NCBI RefSeq assembly: GCF_022347725.1
Contig: NZ_JAKRGB010000022.1
Span: 1 to 56,587 of the forward strand
DNA length: 56,587 bases
From: Ruegeria sp. Ofav3-42
GTDB lineage: Bacteria; Pseudomonadota; Alphaproteobacteria; Rhodobacterales; Rhodobacteraceae
Direction of reading: 5' to 3'
This document shows, one piece after another, positions 1-9,190 of the stretch. A model generated the notes under the pieces. It did no database searches, was not told where the DNA came from, and saw nothing but the letters and a program-made list of their open reading frames with translations. Numbering within the stretch: position 1 is the first letter of the stretch; every line of letters starts with the position of its first letter. The position numbers and the translations under genes are program-made.

Positions 1-850
1 TGGTGTAGGTGAAGCTGTCGCTGCCCGAGAACCCGCTATTGGGGGTATAGGTAAAGGTGCCGTCGCCATTGTCGGCAACCGTGCCGTTGGCGGGTTGGGT
101 AAAGGCGGTCAGGCTCAGCGCATCGCCGTCCGGATCGCTGTCATTGACCAGCAGATCGCTGGCCACGTTGATGGTCAGCGCCACGTCTTCATCTGTCGCC
201 AGGGTGTCATCCGCCGCAACAGGAGGATCGTTCACCGGCGTGATGGTCCCATCCTCATCGACAATCGGGTCGCTTGCGATTTCGAAGTAATCCACCTGAG
301 CGGTGTAGCCGGTCGCCGGACCGGTATTGCCGGCGAAGACACCAGCCTGGCTGACAGTCATCGAATGGGTAAAGCTGCCGGCGGTGGTCCAGTTCTCTCC
401 GTCCTGGGAATAGTCCAGAACCCACAGATCGCCGGTCCGGGTCAGCCGCAGGTATGGGGCACTGCCTTCTGGGATGACCACATTGAATTTCATCGAAGTG
501 TTGCCGTCGATGGTGATCGCCGCAAAGGCACGCAGATTAGTGCCATCGGAATAGGTGTCGAACCGCAGCCAGTTGTTCGCGTCCTGCTCAACCAGCAGGC
601 CCTGCATCTGATAGCGCTCGGACGGCGTGGTCAGAAACCGGGCCTCGAGGGTGAAATCCTCGTTCGCCTGACTCTGCATCGCCCGCGCACTGTTGTTGGT
701 GCCCCAGACATTATGATCGCCATCCGGTGTGACAAGCTCCAGATAAGCATCTGAACCAGTCACTCCTAGCCCCGCAGAAGTCCCCTGCGGACCCGCTATA
801 TTCCAGGCGGAACCAATTGAACCGGAAGAAAAATCGTCAGAAATGCTCAA
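1..850 (-). CDS. Large secreted repeat protein, N-terminal part (3' end outside window)
   Basis: The reading frame opens after an in-frame TAA at 863-865 and the only usable start is a TTG at 850, preceded by an AAGGGG Shine-Dalgarno-like stretch. Residues 1 to about 185 form a concanavalin-like (DUF1349/LamG-type) module starting LSISDDFSSGSIGSAWN. It is followed by an acidic linker (SDPIVDEDG) and a cadherin-like Big-type repeat with the hallmarks VNDSDPDGD, GTVADNGDGTFTYTP and GSDSFTYT. The frame is still open at base 1. No signal peptide is visible, which fits type I secretion. The same module pair recurs at the right end of the window with long stretches of near-identical DNA, so this is either a paralogue or part of the same giant gene. 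Family type is well supported; the exact role (adhesin or matrix protein) is inferred. Confidence 0.8.
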   Translation of the reverse strand, partial: MSISDDFSSGSIGSAWNIAGPQGTSAGLGVTGSDAYLELVTPDGDHNVWGTNNSARAMQSQANEDFTLEARFLTTPSERYQMQGLLVEQDANNWLRFDTYSDGTNLRAFAAITIDGNTSMKFNVVIPEGSAPYLRLTRTGDLWVLDYSQDGENWTTAGSFTHSMTVSQAGVFAGNTGPATGYTAQVDYFEIASDPIVDEDGTITPVNDPPVAADDTLATDEDVALTINVASDLLVNDSDPDGDALSLTAFTQPANGTVADNGDGTFTYTPNSGFSGSDSFTYT

Positions 851-1676
851 AACACTTACCCCTTACCGAGCAGCCCCGGCTATTACTCATCACCACGCTT
901 CAACACAAAATGCCCAGATAAAAATGAATTGAAGTTCTAAGGGATCACAAAAATACACAGGAACAAGCCCTGTGTATCATTCATTCTGCAACGGGATTTC
1001 AACGCAGCCCCCAAAGAAAAAAACACCAACCACCAAGCACAAAGAGCGGGAATCTTCGACGCATTACTCTTTGCGAAAAACATCATTATTTCTCGCGAAA
1101 ATTCTATCATACTATCCAGGGAGGGTCATCAAAATTGTCGAGAAATACACCCCAAAGTGATTATTGTCATCTATATGGAAACAAAGGTGAGGGTTTGGGA
1201 CATTAATCTGGAAAGTCGCAGTAATCCGGAAACTGTATTTCGGAGTTCAGAATCCACTGATTTCCATCGTGCGTTATCTTCTTAAATCGCAACGGCTTAC
1301 GATGATGTGACGCGTCCGGGGGGCATTCTCTGCACAAGGGGTTTTATGACTGCTGAATACAGCAAAGCGACAAGGTGCCTGTGCCCGGATCATGGTAAAG
1401 AGAAGGCCGCGATGCCTGGCGCCAGTTCCCTCAAAACTCACCGCTTTGCGGCTGGCACGGGCAGGGACATCAAGCTGTATGCCGGGTTCGATAGCCGGAA
1501 CCGTCCGCCAGCCAGTTCTTCGCCTCCATACAGGTCATCGGCTAAATCGACGCGTCCCATTGCCGTGGCTGGCATTCATCGCTGCACCAAATCTCGACCG
1601 GACTAAACCGTGGCCGGTCAAATTACGAAGACGCTGAGATATCGAAGCAGAGAATTAACATTTGCGCCGTCACGAT
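851..1676. other. Intergenic region, no supported gene
   Basis: This 826-bp stretch separates the flippase stop from the repeat-protein start. It holds the hairpin at 948-977 and an AT-rich segment (about 900-1160) that probably carries the promoter of the repeat-protein gene. Short reading frames here lack ribosome binding sites and recognisable domains, and I support none of them. Confidence 0.6.
948..977 (-). terminator. Hairpin followed by T-run (terminator or operator)
   Basis: ATACACAGG at 953-961 and CCTGTGTAT at 969-977 are perfect inverted repeats around a 7-nt loop. Read on the minus strand, the stem is followed by TTTT, the form of a rho-independent terminator. It would end minus-strand transcription from the flippase side before the repeat-protein gene that begins at 850. 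A protein-binding operator about 100 bp upstream of that gene is the alternative. Confidence 0.5.
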
Positions 1677-3212
1677 TTAAGATCTCGCCATTAATTTCTT
1701 CAAATCCGCACGTTCGCCTTTGTTCAGGCAAAAACCAAGTAAAACCGCAACGTAAACCAATGCACCGGAAACGGAATAGGCTATCAGCATATTCCAGCTT
1801 TCCGGCTGCTTGTTTAGATCCAGAGAAATCCAGACAATACCGGCGGCTATTGCCGGAGAATAACCGGGAACCAGAACGCGACGGAACAAATCGGAAAATG
1901 ATCTGTCAATAATCTTCAGGCAAAGAATCCAAAAGAATAAAATCTGGGCCAGAATGGTGATGATTGTCAGCGACAAAGTCGCTCCGATAGCGCCCAGTTC
2001 GGTAAAGCTCAGGAAAGCAACCATCAGGATCAGTCCGAAAAACTGAAAAATGAATGCGGCCGAAAAGAAAGCCTTTACCTGTTTTGTTGCTATCGCCGTC
2101 AGGGGCAGCAGGGCCATTGGCGACGTAAAGGGGTAGATTATCATAAACAGGATGATAACCATGGAGGCCTGCGAATACTCTTCACCCAGATAAAGGTGAA
2201 CGAAGCTGTCTGAGTAAATCACCAGAGGTGTCGCAACCAAAAGCGTTATCCATGAAGCATATCGCCCGCCGCGAAGTACAGTTTCAGCCAGTCTTCGCTT
2301 GTCATCCAAAGCATACATCGCCGTCAGGGCCGGCTGCAGCGTTTGAGCGGCAAGGCCTACCGTACTGTCGATTTGCCGATAGAACGTCGCTCCAATGTGG
2401 TAGCAGGTCACATCTACAGCCGTGCCATAAATATTCAGCAATATGGTCGCTGCGTTCGTGTACATTATGCCGCCCAAGCGGCCAATTGTGGTCCAAAGAC
2501 CAAAACTCGTCAGCTCTTTGGCCTGATGCCAGCGAAACTTACCGCGCTGAAGGCGCAGTTCCGGAACCAGAAATCTTGCGCGGACAATTAAAGTAATGGA
2601 ATAAATCGTATCAGAAATTACAGTGGCTATTACCACCCAGATAACCTGAGGTCCAAAGTACAGAAGGAAAAACAGAAGAAGCCCCATACGCATTAAATCA
2701 CGGGCAATGCCGAAAAGGTTTAATTCAATAAACCGCTGGCGAACATGAAAACCGGAAAGGAATGGCAAAGCCAGCATTTGCAACGTGAAACTTGCCACCA
2801 GTAAAAGCAACATTGACTGCGCAGAACTCACCATTTCAGGTGCAATGTTCAGAAATTTTTCAATATTCAGGGCAAAAGCCGCCCCACCCACCAGAAAAAT
2901 GGTGCCGACGGCGACAAGCGGAGGGAAGATTGAGCTAATCAGGATGGGTATGCGCGCAAAGTCCCCCTTTGCGTATGCTTCGACCACATAGCGGCTGATG
3001 CCCCCGGTAAAAAACGAAAAGAAGAGTGGAGCGAACACCATCAGAGATGTAACGATCGGAAGGACCACAAATTCTTCTGCTGTTATGCGGTGCAGAAGAT
3101 ACTGATACATCCAGAGAAGGACGGTGACATTGAGGGCCTTGGCAAGGACCGAACTTGCCGAGTTGATGGCGACCAGCTTTTTCGAAATAATGATGTTCTT
3201 GTGTTCAGTCAC
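1677..3212 (-). CDS. Polysaccharide flippase, Wzx/PST family
   Basis: A 511-residue, strongly hydrophobic protein with about 12-14 predicted membrane spans. It has the general pattern of the oligosaccharide flippase (Wzx/MATE-like) superfamily, which moves undecaprenyl-diphosphate-linked repeat units across the inner membrane. The N-terminal SSVLAKALNVTVLLWMYQYLL segment and paired helices along the whole length fit this. The start is a GTG at 3212 with no convincing ribosome binding site, so the true start may differ by a few codons. It lies among glycosyltransferases and is the only flippase candidate here, making it the natural partner of the Wzy-like protein at 41864. Its DNA looks more AT-rich than that of neighbouring EPS genes, as is common for wzx. 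Confidence 0.85.
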   Translation of the reverse strand: MTEHKNIIISKKLVAINSASSVLAKALNVTVLLWMYQYLLHRITAEEFVVLPIVTSLMVFAPLFFSFFTGGISRYVVEAYAKGDFARIPILISSIFPPLVAVGTIFLVGGAAFALNIEKFLNIAPEMVSSAQSMLLLLVASFTLQMLALPFLSGFHVRQRFIELNLFGIARDLMRMGLLLFFLLYFGPQVIWVVIATVISDTIYSITLIVRARFLVPELRLQRGKFRWHQAKELTSFGLWTTIGRLGGIMYTNAATILLNIYGTAVDVTCYHIGATFYRQIDSTVGLAAQTLQPALTAMYALDDKRRLAETVLRGGRYASWITLLVATPLVIYSDSFVHLYLGEEYSQASMVIILFMIIYPFTSPMALLPLTAIATKQVKAFFSAAFIFQFFGLILMVAFLSFTELGAIGATLSLTIITILAQILFFWILCLKIIDRSFSDLFRRVLVPGYSPAIAAGIVWISLDLNKQPESWNMLIAYSVSGALVYVAVLLGFCLNKGERADLKKLMARS

Positions 3213-3479
3213 ACAGAATGCTCGATCTGGTTACTACTGCAAAGTCTGACTTCAAATCCATGTCATTTACCTGATCCACAATCTCAGCTTTGTAAAGTGC
3301 GTTTGATGAAGCGGGCACCCCTCTTGGGGCCAGGCTACACAGCGCGTGGTGACTGACCCGACCCCTTCCGTACAGGCGCATTACAGCTACACCCTTTACA
3401 AATCAAAAAGGTGATTACATGTTTTGAACACTCTGGTTTCGATTAAATCGGGGTCTCATATATTGCATGGAATATTACT

Positions 3480-4403
3480 GTGACCGGAATACGGCCAAAT
3501 CCAAGATTGAGTATTGGTGTCCCTGTTTACAATGGCGAAAAATATTTACGGGTTGCTCTGGACAGCTTGCTTGCGCAGACATTCGAAGACTTTGAAATCA
3601 TAATTTCCGATAATGCCTCGACGGACAAAACACAGGAAATTTGCGAAGAATACGCCGCCAAAGACAACAGAATTCGCTATGAGCGTCAGGCGATCAATCA
3701 GGGCGCGGCGGCCAACTACAACCGAACATTCGAACTGGCCCGGGGCGAGCTGTTCAAATGGGCAGCACATGATGATGCCTGCCTGCCGACTTTCCTTGAA
3801 AAATGTGTTGATGCCCTCGACAAAGCCGGGAAAGATACTGTTCTTGCCTACACGATCGCAACCACCATCGACGCAGATGGGGAAGCCATTATTCCTGACC
3901 CATACGCCAACGGTGACACGCTGCGGCCAAGCAGTAAATTCGCGGCCGCACGCGTCGTACACACGTTGCGATACATTAGCCTGGCGAATGCTACTTTTGG
4001 GGTGATCCGAAGTGAACATCTGAAACGGACCCGTCTCATTGGTCCTTTTGTGGCGTCCGACTACGTCCTGATGATTGAGCTTGCCATGCTGGGTCGTTTC
4101 AGCAGGCTGGATGAAAGGCTATTGCTGCGACGCAAACATTCCGGGGGGTCGAGGCATGAGTCCAATCCGACTCTGGCTGATGTCGAAAAATGGTTCCGCG
4201 GAAGTAGCGGCGGCAAAACCGTTCTTTCGCCACGGCTTAAACTTTTGCTGGAATATTATCGTTCCGTCTTTGTCGCGGATGTTTCCACAATCACCAAGCT
4301 GGCCTGCGCCAGCGTCATCATCCCGGCAATGACCGAAAGGAAACTTCGGGTAGCGACAGGAAAATGGCGGCGTCAAATAATGCGGCCTGCATCGCCAACA
4401 TGA
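3480..4403 (+). CDS. Family 2 glycosyltransferase
   Basis: A 307-residue GT-A fold protein. It opens with RLSIGVPVYNGEKYLRVAL and continues with the nucleotide-binding DFEIIISDNASTDKT and an AAHDDACLP segment in the DxD position, all typical of GT2 enzymes that use nucleotide sugars. It should add a sugar to the lipid-linked repeat unit on the cytoplasmic side. The chosen start is GTG at 3480; the Shine-Dalgarno match upstream is poor, and no in-frame ATG lies closer to the conserved N-terminus. It is divergent from the flippase, separated by about 270 bp, and ends 2 bp before the convergent acetyltransferase. Donor and acceptor cannot be read from the sequence. Confidence 0.87.
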   Translation: MTGIRPNPRLSIGVPVYNGEKYLRVALDSLLAQTFEDFEIIISDNASTDKTQEICEEYAAKDNRIRYERQAINQGAAANYNRTFELARGELFKWAAHDDACLPTFLEKCVDALDKAGKDTVLAYTIATTIDADGEAIIPDPYANGDTLRPSSKFAAARVVHTLRYISLANATFGVIRSEHLKRTRLIGPFVASDYVLMIELAMLGRFSRLDERLLLRRKHSGGSRHESNPTLADVEKWFRGSSGGKTVLSPRLKLLLEYYRSVFVADVSTITKLACASVIIPAMTERKLRVATGKWRRQIMRPASPT

Positions 4404-4405
4404 TT

Positions 4406-5092
4406 TTATTGTTCCAAAGCAGCCAGAAACGCCTCTACATCTCTCAGCTTGTCCGCATTCCGCTTTAACCATTCGAGGTCACGATCCCACCATCGTGAAG
4501 CGAGCAGAGCATCAATAGTTGGCTCATCGAACCGGTATCTCAGCACCCGGGCCGGGACACCCGCCACGACTGCATATGGCGGAACATCGCGCGTAACAAC
4601 CGAACCGGCCCCGATAATCGCGCCATGTCCGATGTTCACGCCTCCCTTCACAATAACGCCGTGCCCGATCCACACATCATGTCCAAGCGTTGTTTTGGTG
4701 ATGTCCTGATGGGCGTCCTCGGTCACCAGATCGTAGCCAATATGAGGCAGGGAGCGGTAGAAATACGGATGTGTCGAGACAAAATGATCAGGGTGATCAG
4801 CCAGACCTATTGTTGAAAAAGGTCCAATTGAGCAAAAGCGCCCGATATCCGTCAGGCTGACCCGGCACCCAACCTCGACATAACTAAAGGCCCCGAAACT
4901 GGAGCCGGAAACATATGCCGGACCACCAAGTCGGCAGCCGGTCTCGAACGTGTTGTTGTCAGCAATCCAATAATCGAATTCCGGACCTAATGAGCGCAGG
5001 CCATGCCGCTTTCTGAGGCGCTGGCGCAACAGAGCACGCCGGACACCGTGAGGCATTAAGTTTTCGAATACGCGGGCCAGTCGGCTACTCAT
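4406..5092 (-). CDS. Hexapeptide-repeat O-acetyltransferase (CatB/XAT-like)
   Basis: A 228-residue protein with left-handed beta-helix hexapeptide repeats in the middle (about residues 60-175), including GRFCSIG, GHDVWIGHGVIVKGG and GHGAIIGAGSVVTRDVPPYAVVAGVPA. This arrangement is characteristic of the xenobiotic/antibiotic acetyltransferase group, whose members in polysaccharide loci acetylate sugars using acetyl-CoA. The likely role is O-acetylation of the EPS repeat unit. Its ATG overlaps the stop codon of the upstream HAD gene (ATGA at 5089-5092), so the two are translationally coupled and form one operon. Sugar specificity is unknown. Confidence 0.88.
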   Translation of the reverse strand: MSSRLARVFENLMPHGVRRALLRQRLRKRHGLRSLGPEFDYWIADNNTFETGCRLGGPAYVSGSSFGAFSYVEVGCRVSLTDIGRFCSIGPFSTIGLADHPDHFVSTHPYFYRSLPHIGYDLVTEDAHQDITKTTLGHDVWIGHGVIVKGGVNIGHGAIIGAGSVVTRDVPPYAVVAGVPARVLRYRFDEPTIDALLASRWWDRDLEWLKRNADKLRDVEAFLAALEQ

Positions 5093-7212
5093 CGGCCAGC
5101 CAACTTACGGATTCCAGCCACCAGAGCGGTATGTACAGTACCGGATTTTTTCTCTGAGCTTCGGTATGCAGCTTCTGCAAGCTTCAACCCCTTTCTGATT
5201 GCGGGTCCACTGATCGCAAGCGAACCTTCATACCAATGTTGCCACCCCAGGTTCGGGAATTTTCCCGCAATCATTTCATTGCAAATTGACCGCATCGTGT
5301 AACGATGCACCAGGGATTTGGACGTTCCGCCAGAAGCCTGTGCACCCTCAAATGGGAAGCTGCCCCAGGCCGCCGCCTCATTCCGGTCCGGCTGTGTCCA
5401 GAGTTCCGTGATCAGGTCGCATGTCACGTCCCGCACATCCGCGTATGGGTCAACCAGGTCACAATCCAGCACCAGATGCTCGGCAAACGCAGACAAGGTT
5501 GTGTTGTAAAGGTTCAGCCCCCAGTCAATCATAGGCTTGTTGATGCGGCCGGCGAGGTCGGGCACCACAGTATCACCTTCGCGATGGTAGCTGGTTACAG
5601 TACCGTGGTCGGCGGCGCAGAACATCTGGACGCAGGTTCCAAACCCCCGGGATCGCCTGATGCCCTGGTTTCGGCGATGATCATAAAGGTAACATTCCGT
5701 ATCGGCGACCCAATCGGGCTCGTGATCCGGTACAGGCAGGCCTGCGTCTTTCGGATTATCCAGCCCAATCAGAAAAATACGTGGCGCCCGGCCACCGGCA
5801 TTTTTAACCAGGGAATGTATGGCGCGAACCTGGCTGCCCACCCCGCCGAAATCGACTATCCCCTGAGAAACATCGTCCAGAAGGCCTTCCTGTCTGAAGT
5901 AGTCGGCTACAATTTCGCGCCGTCTGGATGCATGCTCCAAAATCAACCCGGATAAAGGCCCATCCGTCAGCTGGGCGTGAAAGGATTCTGAGATCTGCAA
6001 GGCTGGGTGCGTTGCATCCACACCTTCGGGCACATCCAGAAACTGCACGACGTCATCCCACTGAAGGTCAAATCCGGCCAGGAATTTAGCTATAGATAAG
6101 CTTGGGACATCCCGGAAAATCCAGCCCGTTTCCTCCTCGTCGGCACTGAACGTCGCCGCCAGATTGGTGGATTTCCGGCTGACATACAAATAGCTGATTT
6201 CAATTGGCAGCTGTAACCGTGATACCAGCGTGCGGGCCAGTTCTGCTAATATCTGGCCGTCTCTAGCAAGAAACACGAGGCGTTCCAGCGACAGTTCCTG
6301 GGCTCTTTTCAGGATCCAGAGCACGTATCCCAGCAGGGTCGGGGCAGCAACACCAGCCGCTACATCGCGGATTGCGGCCTCTCTGTCATCTGTGGCCGTC
6401 GTTGCCAAACGGGTCATCCGGCTTGCGCCGGCCAAAGAAGATGCAAAGCCTGCGGTGGTCGTGGCGGCATCGGCGAGTATTTTCTCATACTTGTTCAAAC
6501 GCCCACTGACGCACCAGCGCGCACCAATCCCCTTTCGCAGCGGAACGGCGACATCAGAGTGGGGGTGATCGCCCATATGCAGAATTTGGCCCGGTGAAGC
6601 GTTGTCAGACGTCAGACGATCAAAAAGCCGGCCGGACGCTTTTGCCTCAGCGTGTTCGGATGACACCAGACAACGGCTGTCGGAAAACCAGAGCCCGGCT
6701 GAATTTAGTCTTTCTTCAATAAAGGTGGCAGGAAAGTACGTGTCCGATGTGTACACCACAGGAAGTCCCTGTTCCTGACAACGCACAAGCAATCGCCGGG
6801 CCGCGGGGACGGCGCGCAACATCTCGGCTTCCAGCGAAAGTTCGGCCTCTGCCAATTGCGGCACCAGTTGTTCATCCAGATGAAGCCGACGTGCGACTTC
6901 GACATAAAAATCCCCGAGCCCGGCCTTGGAATCCAAACCGCCTTCGCGCCGCCATACGGCCTGCTCGGCGTTCGCACGAACCTGCGCGAACAGCTCAGGA
7001 GAACAGTTGATCATTCCTTTGGTCGCCAGGCGGCGACCCAGCCAGATGAACAAATCATGTGGGCGACCGCACGCCCGGGTCAAAACTGTATCGAAAACAT
7101 CTAGCGAAAGTAGCGAGGGCGCCTTGGGCCGAGACGCGCCAATATCACCAAGATCATCAAGTGATCCCATAAGGTACGGTCTTGCGCTGCGGCGTGCTTT
7201 GGATGTGTCCAC
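5089..7212 (-). CDS. Large HAD-superfamily protein of polysaccharide loci (COG5610-like)
   Basis: A 707-residue protein. The N-terminal region (about residues 33-235) is a HAD phosphatase-like domain with nucleophile motif LSLDVFDTVLTR, a VVYTSDTYFP motif II and LHMGDHPHSDV as the acidic motif. The rest (about 240-700) is a long domain I recognise only as the C-terminal part of HAD-like proteins found in EPS/capsule loci. It contains a LVFLARDGQILAEL segment and VDFGGVGSQVRAI. The reaction is not established; a phosphatase or phosphotransferase acting on a polysaccharide intermediate is possible. The start is GTG at 7212 with AGGA about 10 nt upstream. Translation is coupled to the downstream O-acetyltransferase through a 4-nt overlap. 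Confidence 0.7.
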   Translation of the reverse strand: MDTSKARRSARPYLMGSLDDLGDIGASRPKAPSLLSLDVFDTVLTRACGRPHDLFIWLGRRLATKGMINCSPELFAQVRANAEQAVWRREGGLDSKAGLGDFYVEVARRLHLDEQLVPQLAEAELSLEAEMLRAVPAARRLLVRCQEQGLPVVYTSDTYFPATFIEERLNSAGLWFSDSRCLVSSEHAEAKASGRLFDRLTSDNASPGQILHMGDHPHSDVAVPLRKGIGARWCVSGRLNKYEKILADAATTTAGFASSLAGASRMTRLATTATDDREAAIRDVAAGVAAPTLLGYVLWILKRAQELSLERLVFLARDGQILAELARTLVSRLQLPIEISYLYVSRKSTNLAATFSADEEETGWIFRDVPSLSIAKFLAGFDLQWDDVVQFLDVPEGVDATHPALQISESFHAQLTDGPLSGLILEHASRRREIVADYFRQEGLLDDVSQGIVDFGGVGSQVRAIHSLVKNAGGRAPRIFLIGLDNPKDAGLPVPDHEPDWVADTECYLYDHRRNQGIRRSRGFGTCVQMFCAADHGTVTSYHREGDTVVPDLAGRINKPMIDWGLNLYNTTLSAFAEHLVLDCDLVDPYADVRDVTCDLITELWTQPDRNEAAAWGSFPFEGAQASGGTSKSLVHRYTMRSICNEMIAGKFPNLGWQHWYEGSLAISGPAIRKGLKLAEAAYRSSEKKSGTVHTALVAGIRKLAGR

Positions 7213-8000
7213 TCTTTATGTCCTAATACTAATAAAATGAATTCTTACCGTAGTCTGGCTTTATTGCACAAATCTAATGAAGACTGCAGTGCCGCTTTCC
7301 CCGGCAGAGTTATTCTATGGTCCCCGTGATGGGTATGCCAAGATCAGTATGGCGGTTTGGTCCGGCGACACGGACACGAATTTCCACGTCCTGAGTCTGT
7401 GTCCGGATGCCTCGGTGCGCTTACGGCTTTGCGACGGGCAAAGCCCTTGTGTTCGGGCTTCCGGGGCATGGCATTCCTGCGAGTTGGCGTGATGGCGCCG
7501 GTAAGAAATTCACAGCCGGAGCCTGCGCCGGTGTATGTGGGGCGACCGGGAAGGATGCAGCCAGTCCCGGCCCGCCACCCATATACATATAGGGAACGAT
7601 TCGGCTGTCGGCTTGCCAGTCGGATTGTTTTATAAATTGGCATCTATTTCTGGATAACGACGTTATTTGACGCTTATTTGGAAACATGATTCCGGCCATG
7701 CTTATCCGCTGATAACCCTGACATCCGACGGATTTGTGGCGCGACCACACCCACACCGAAAAGCCGCCCGGAAACCAGATCGGGAAACCGGATGCCTTAG
7801 GGAAGACACGCCTGACACTCTGCGGATGGATCCTGAACGGCAGGTCGGCGCGATGCTTCTATCTTGACGGAGCTTTGGTGGCCTAGATACTGGGCACAAT
7901 TTGCAAACTCGGGATTTATTAAAGTGACCAGGTATATTGCCAGATCGAAAACCCGCCTTTTTCGTATGCCCGGGAACGTTCAGGCATGGGGAGGAGGGTA
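7213..8000. other. Divergent intergenic region, no supported gene
   Basis: About 790 bp separate the divergent HAD and GT4 genes. I see no reading frame with a domain or a ribosome binding site. Near 7256-7272 the sequence GGCTTTATTGCACAAAT resembles the terminal repeat of IS5/IS903-like elements, but no mate and no transposase were found. The segment may be decayed mobile DNA plus two promoters. Confidence 0.45.
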
Positions 8001-9173
8001 GTGAAGACTATCCTGCATATCACCGCCGACTATCCCGATCTGTATAATGAGAGAAAAACCCTGGCGATCAGAAATCTTCTGCAGAACACCAGTGGCTTTC
8101 GCCATCTCGTTTACTCGATCAACCGCACCTCCGGTCTTGGCGGCGTGCAACTGATTGGTCGCCAGAACGATGTCACTACAATTTGTTATAAGGCGCCGCC
8201 CCTGGGTGTATTTCTGGAGACATTTTTGTCCGGGGTGGCGGATTGGATCGTCAATGATCTTCAAGACGCGAATGAAAAGGTTCATCTGGTGCATGCGCAC
8301 AAGCTTTCGATTGAAGGTCTGGTGGCGCAACGCGTCTCAAAAACATTGGGACAACTTCCTTACATCTGCACCATTCGCGGGAACACGGATCAAAAATACC
8401 TCCGCCTGAAACTGGAAAAGCGCGCAGCGTATCGACAACTGGTCGGGGGGGCCGAGCTGTTGCTTCCTGTGACGCCTTGGATCGAACGCTATGTGGACCA
8501 GACCCTTGGAACGGACCGGGCACCCAAGCAGCTTTTGCCTACCATCAGCCAGCGTACCGAATTGCTTTCGCCACAACCGGGGAACGGTCGGCTGGTTACC
8601 GTGTTTCACCTGGCCGGGTGGCGGCTCAAAGGTATCCCCAATCTCCTCTCCGCGATATCGGGACTGAGAGCTGCCGGAACTCTGGTGCAGCTCGATATCA
8701 TCGGTGGGGGTGACGAGCATCATAGCCAGGCCATTCAGAAGCAGATCGAAAAACACGATCTGGACGATCAGGTGCGGCTGATTGGTGCCGTGCCACACAC
8801 TGAAATTCAGGCGCGGCTGAACGAGTATTCGGGGTTTGTGCTGCCCACATTGCGCGAAACTTTCGGCATGGTTTACATCGAAGCGCTGACGGCGGGATTG
8901 CCAATTATCTACTCCGAAAAGCGGGGCGTCGACGGGTTCTTTGACGATATGAACCTCGGGGTTCGTTGCGACCCCAAATCAGTTCAGAGCATTGAAGCGG
9001 CTCTGCTGCGGCTGACCGGGAATGAACCGCATATGAAAGCCGAACTGGCAAGATTCCAGGCCGAAGGCTTCTTTCGCCGTTTCAATGCCAGAAACGTTTC
9101 TGAATCATATGCGGCAGCGCTGCAGAGGATTCTTGATAGAGATCGGGTTACAGGTTCAGGTGAGGTACGCTGA
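8001..9173 (+). CDS. Family 4 glycosyltransferase
   Basis: A GT-B fold retaining glycosyltransferase of about 390 residues. The N-terminal MKTILHITADYPD and LVHAHKLSIEGL belong to the acceptor domain. The C-terminal half has VFHLAGWRLKGIPNLL, LDIIGGG and the conserved E-x7-E signature ETFGMVYIEALTAGLPII. I place the start at GTG 8001 because GGAGGAGG lies just upstream at the right distance; an in-frame ATG at 7986 would overlap that site. The gene begins a plus-strand run with the GT2 and pyruvyltransferase genes (gaps of 17 and 4 bp), a short operon adding and decorating EPS sugars. Donor sugar is unknown. Confidence 0.87.
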   Translation: MKTILHITADYPDLYNERKTLAIRNLLQNTSGFRHLVYSINRTSGLGGVQLIGRQNDVTTICYKAPPLGVFLETFLSGVADWIVNDLQDANEKVHLVHAHKLSIEGLVAQRVSKTLGQLPYICTIRGNTDQKYLRLKLEKRAAYRQLVGGAELLLPVTPWIERYVDQTLGTDRAPKQLLPTISQRTELLSPQPGNGRLVTVFHLAGWRLKGIPNLLSAISGLRAAGTLVQLDIIGGGDEHHSQAIQKQIEKHDLDDQVRLIGAVPHTEIQARLNEYSGFVLPTLRETFGMVYIEALTAGLPIIYSEKRGVDGFFDDMNLGVRCDPKSVQSIEAALLRLTGNEPHMKAELARFQAEGFFRRFNARNVSESYAAALQRILDRDRVTGSGEVR

Positions 9174-9190
9174 TACGCACGGATGCCGGT

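Noticed and set aside
972..1912. Several short plus-strand reading frames at the left end
   Set aside because: No ribosome binding sites, domains or codon-use pattern. The later ones lie antisense to the flippase end.
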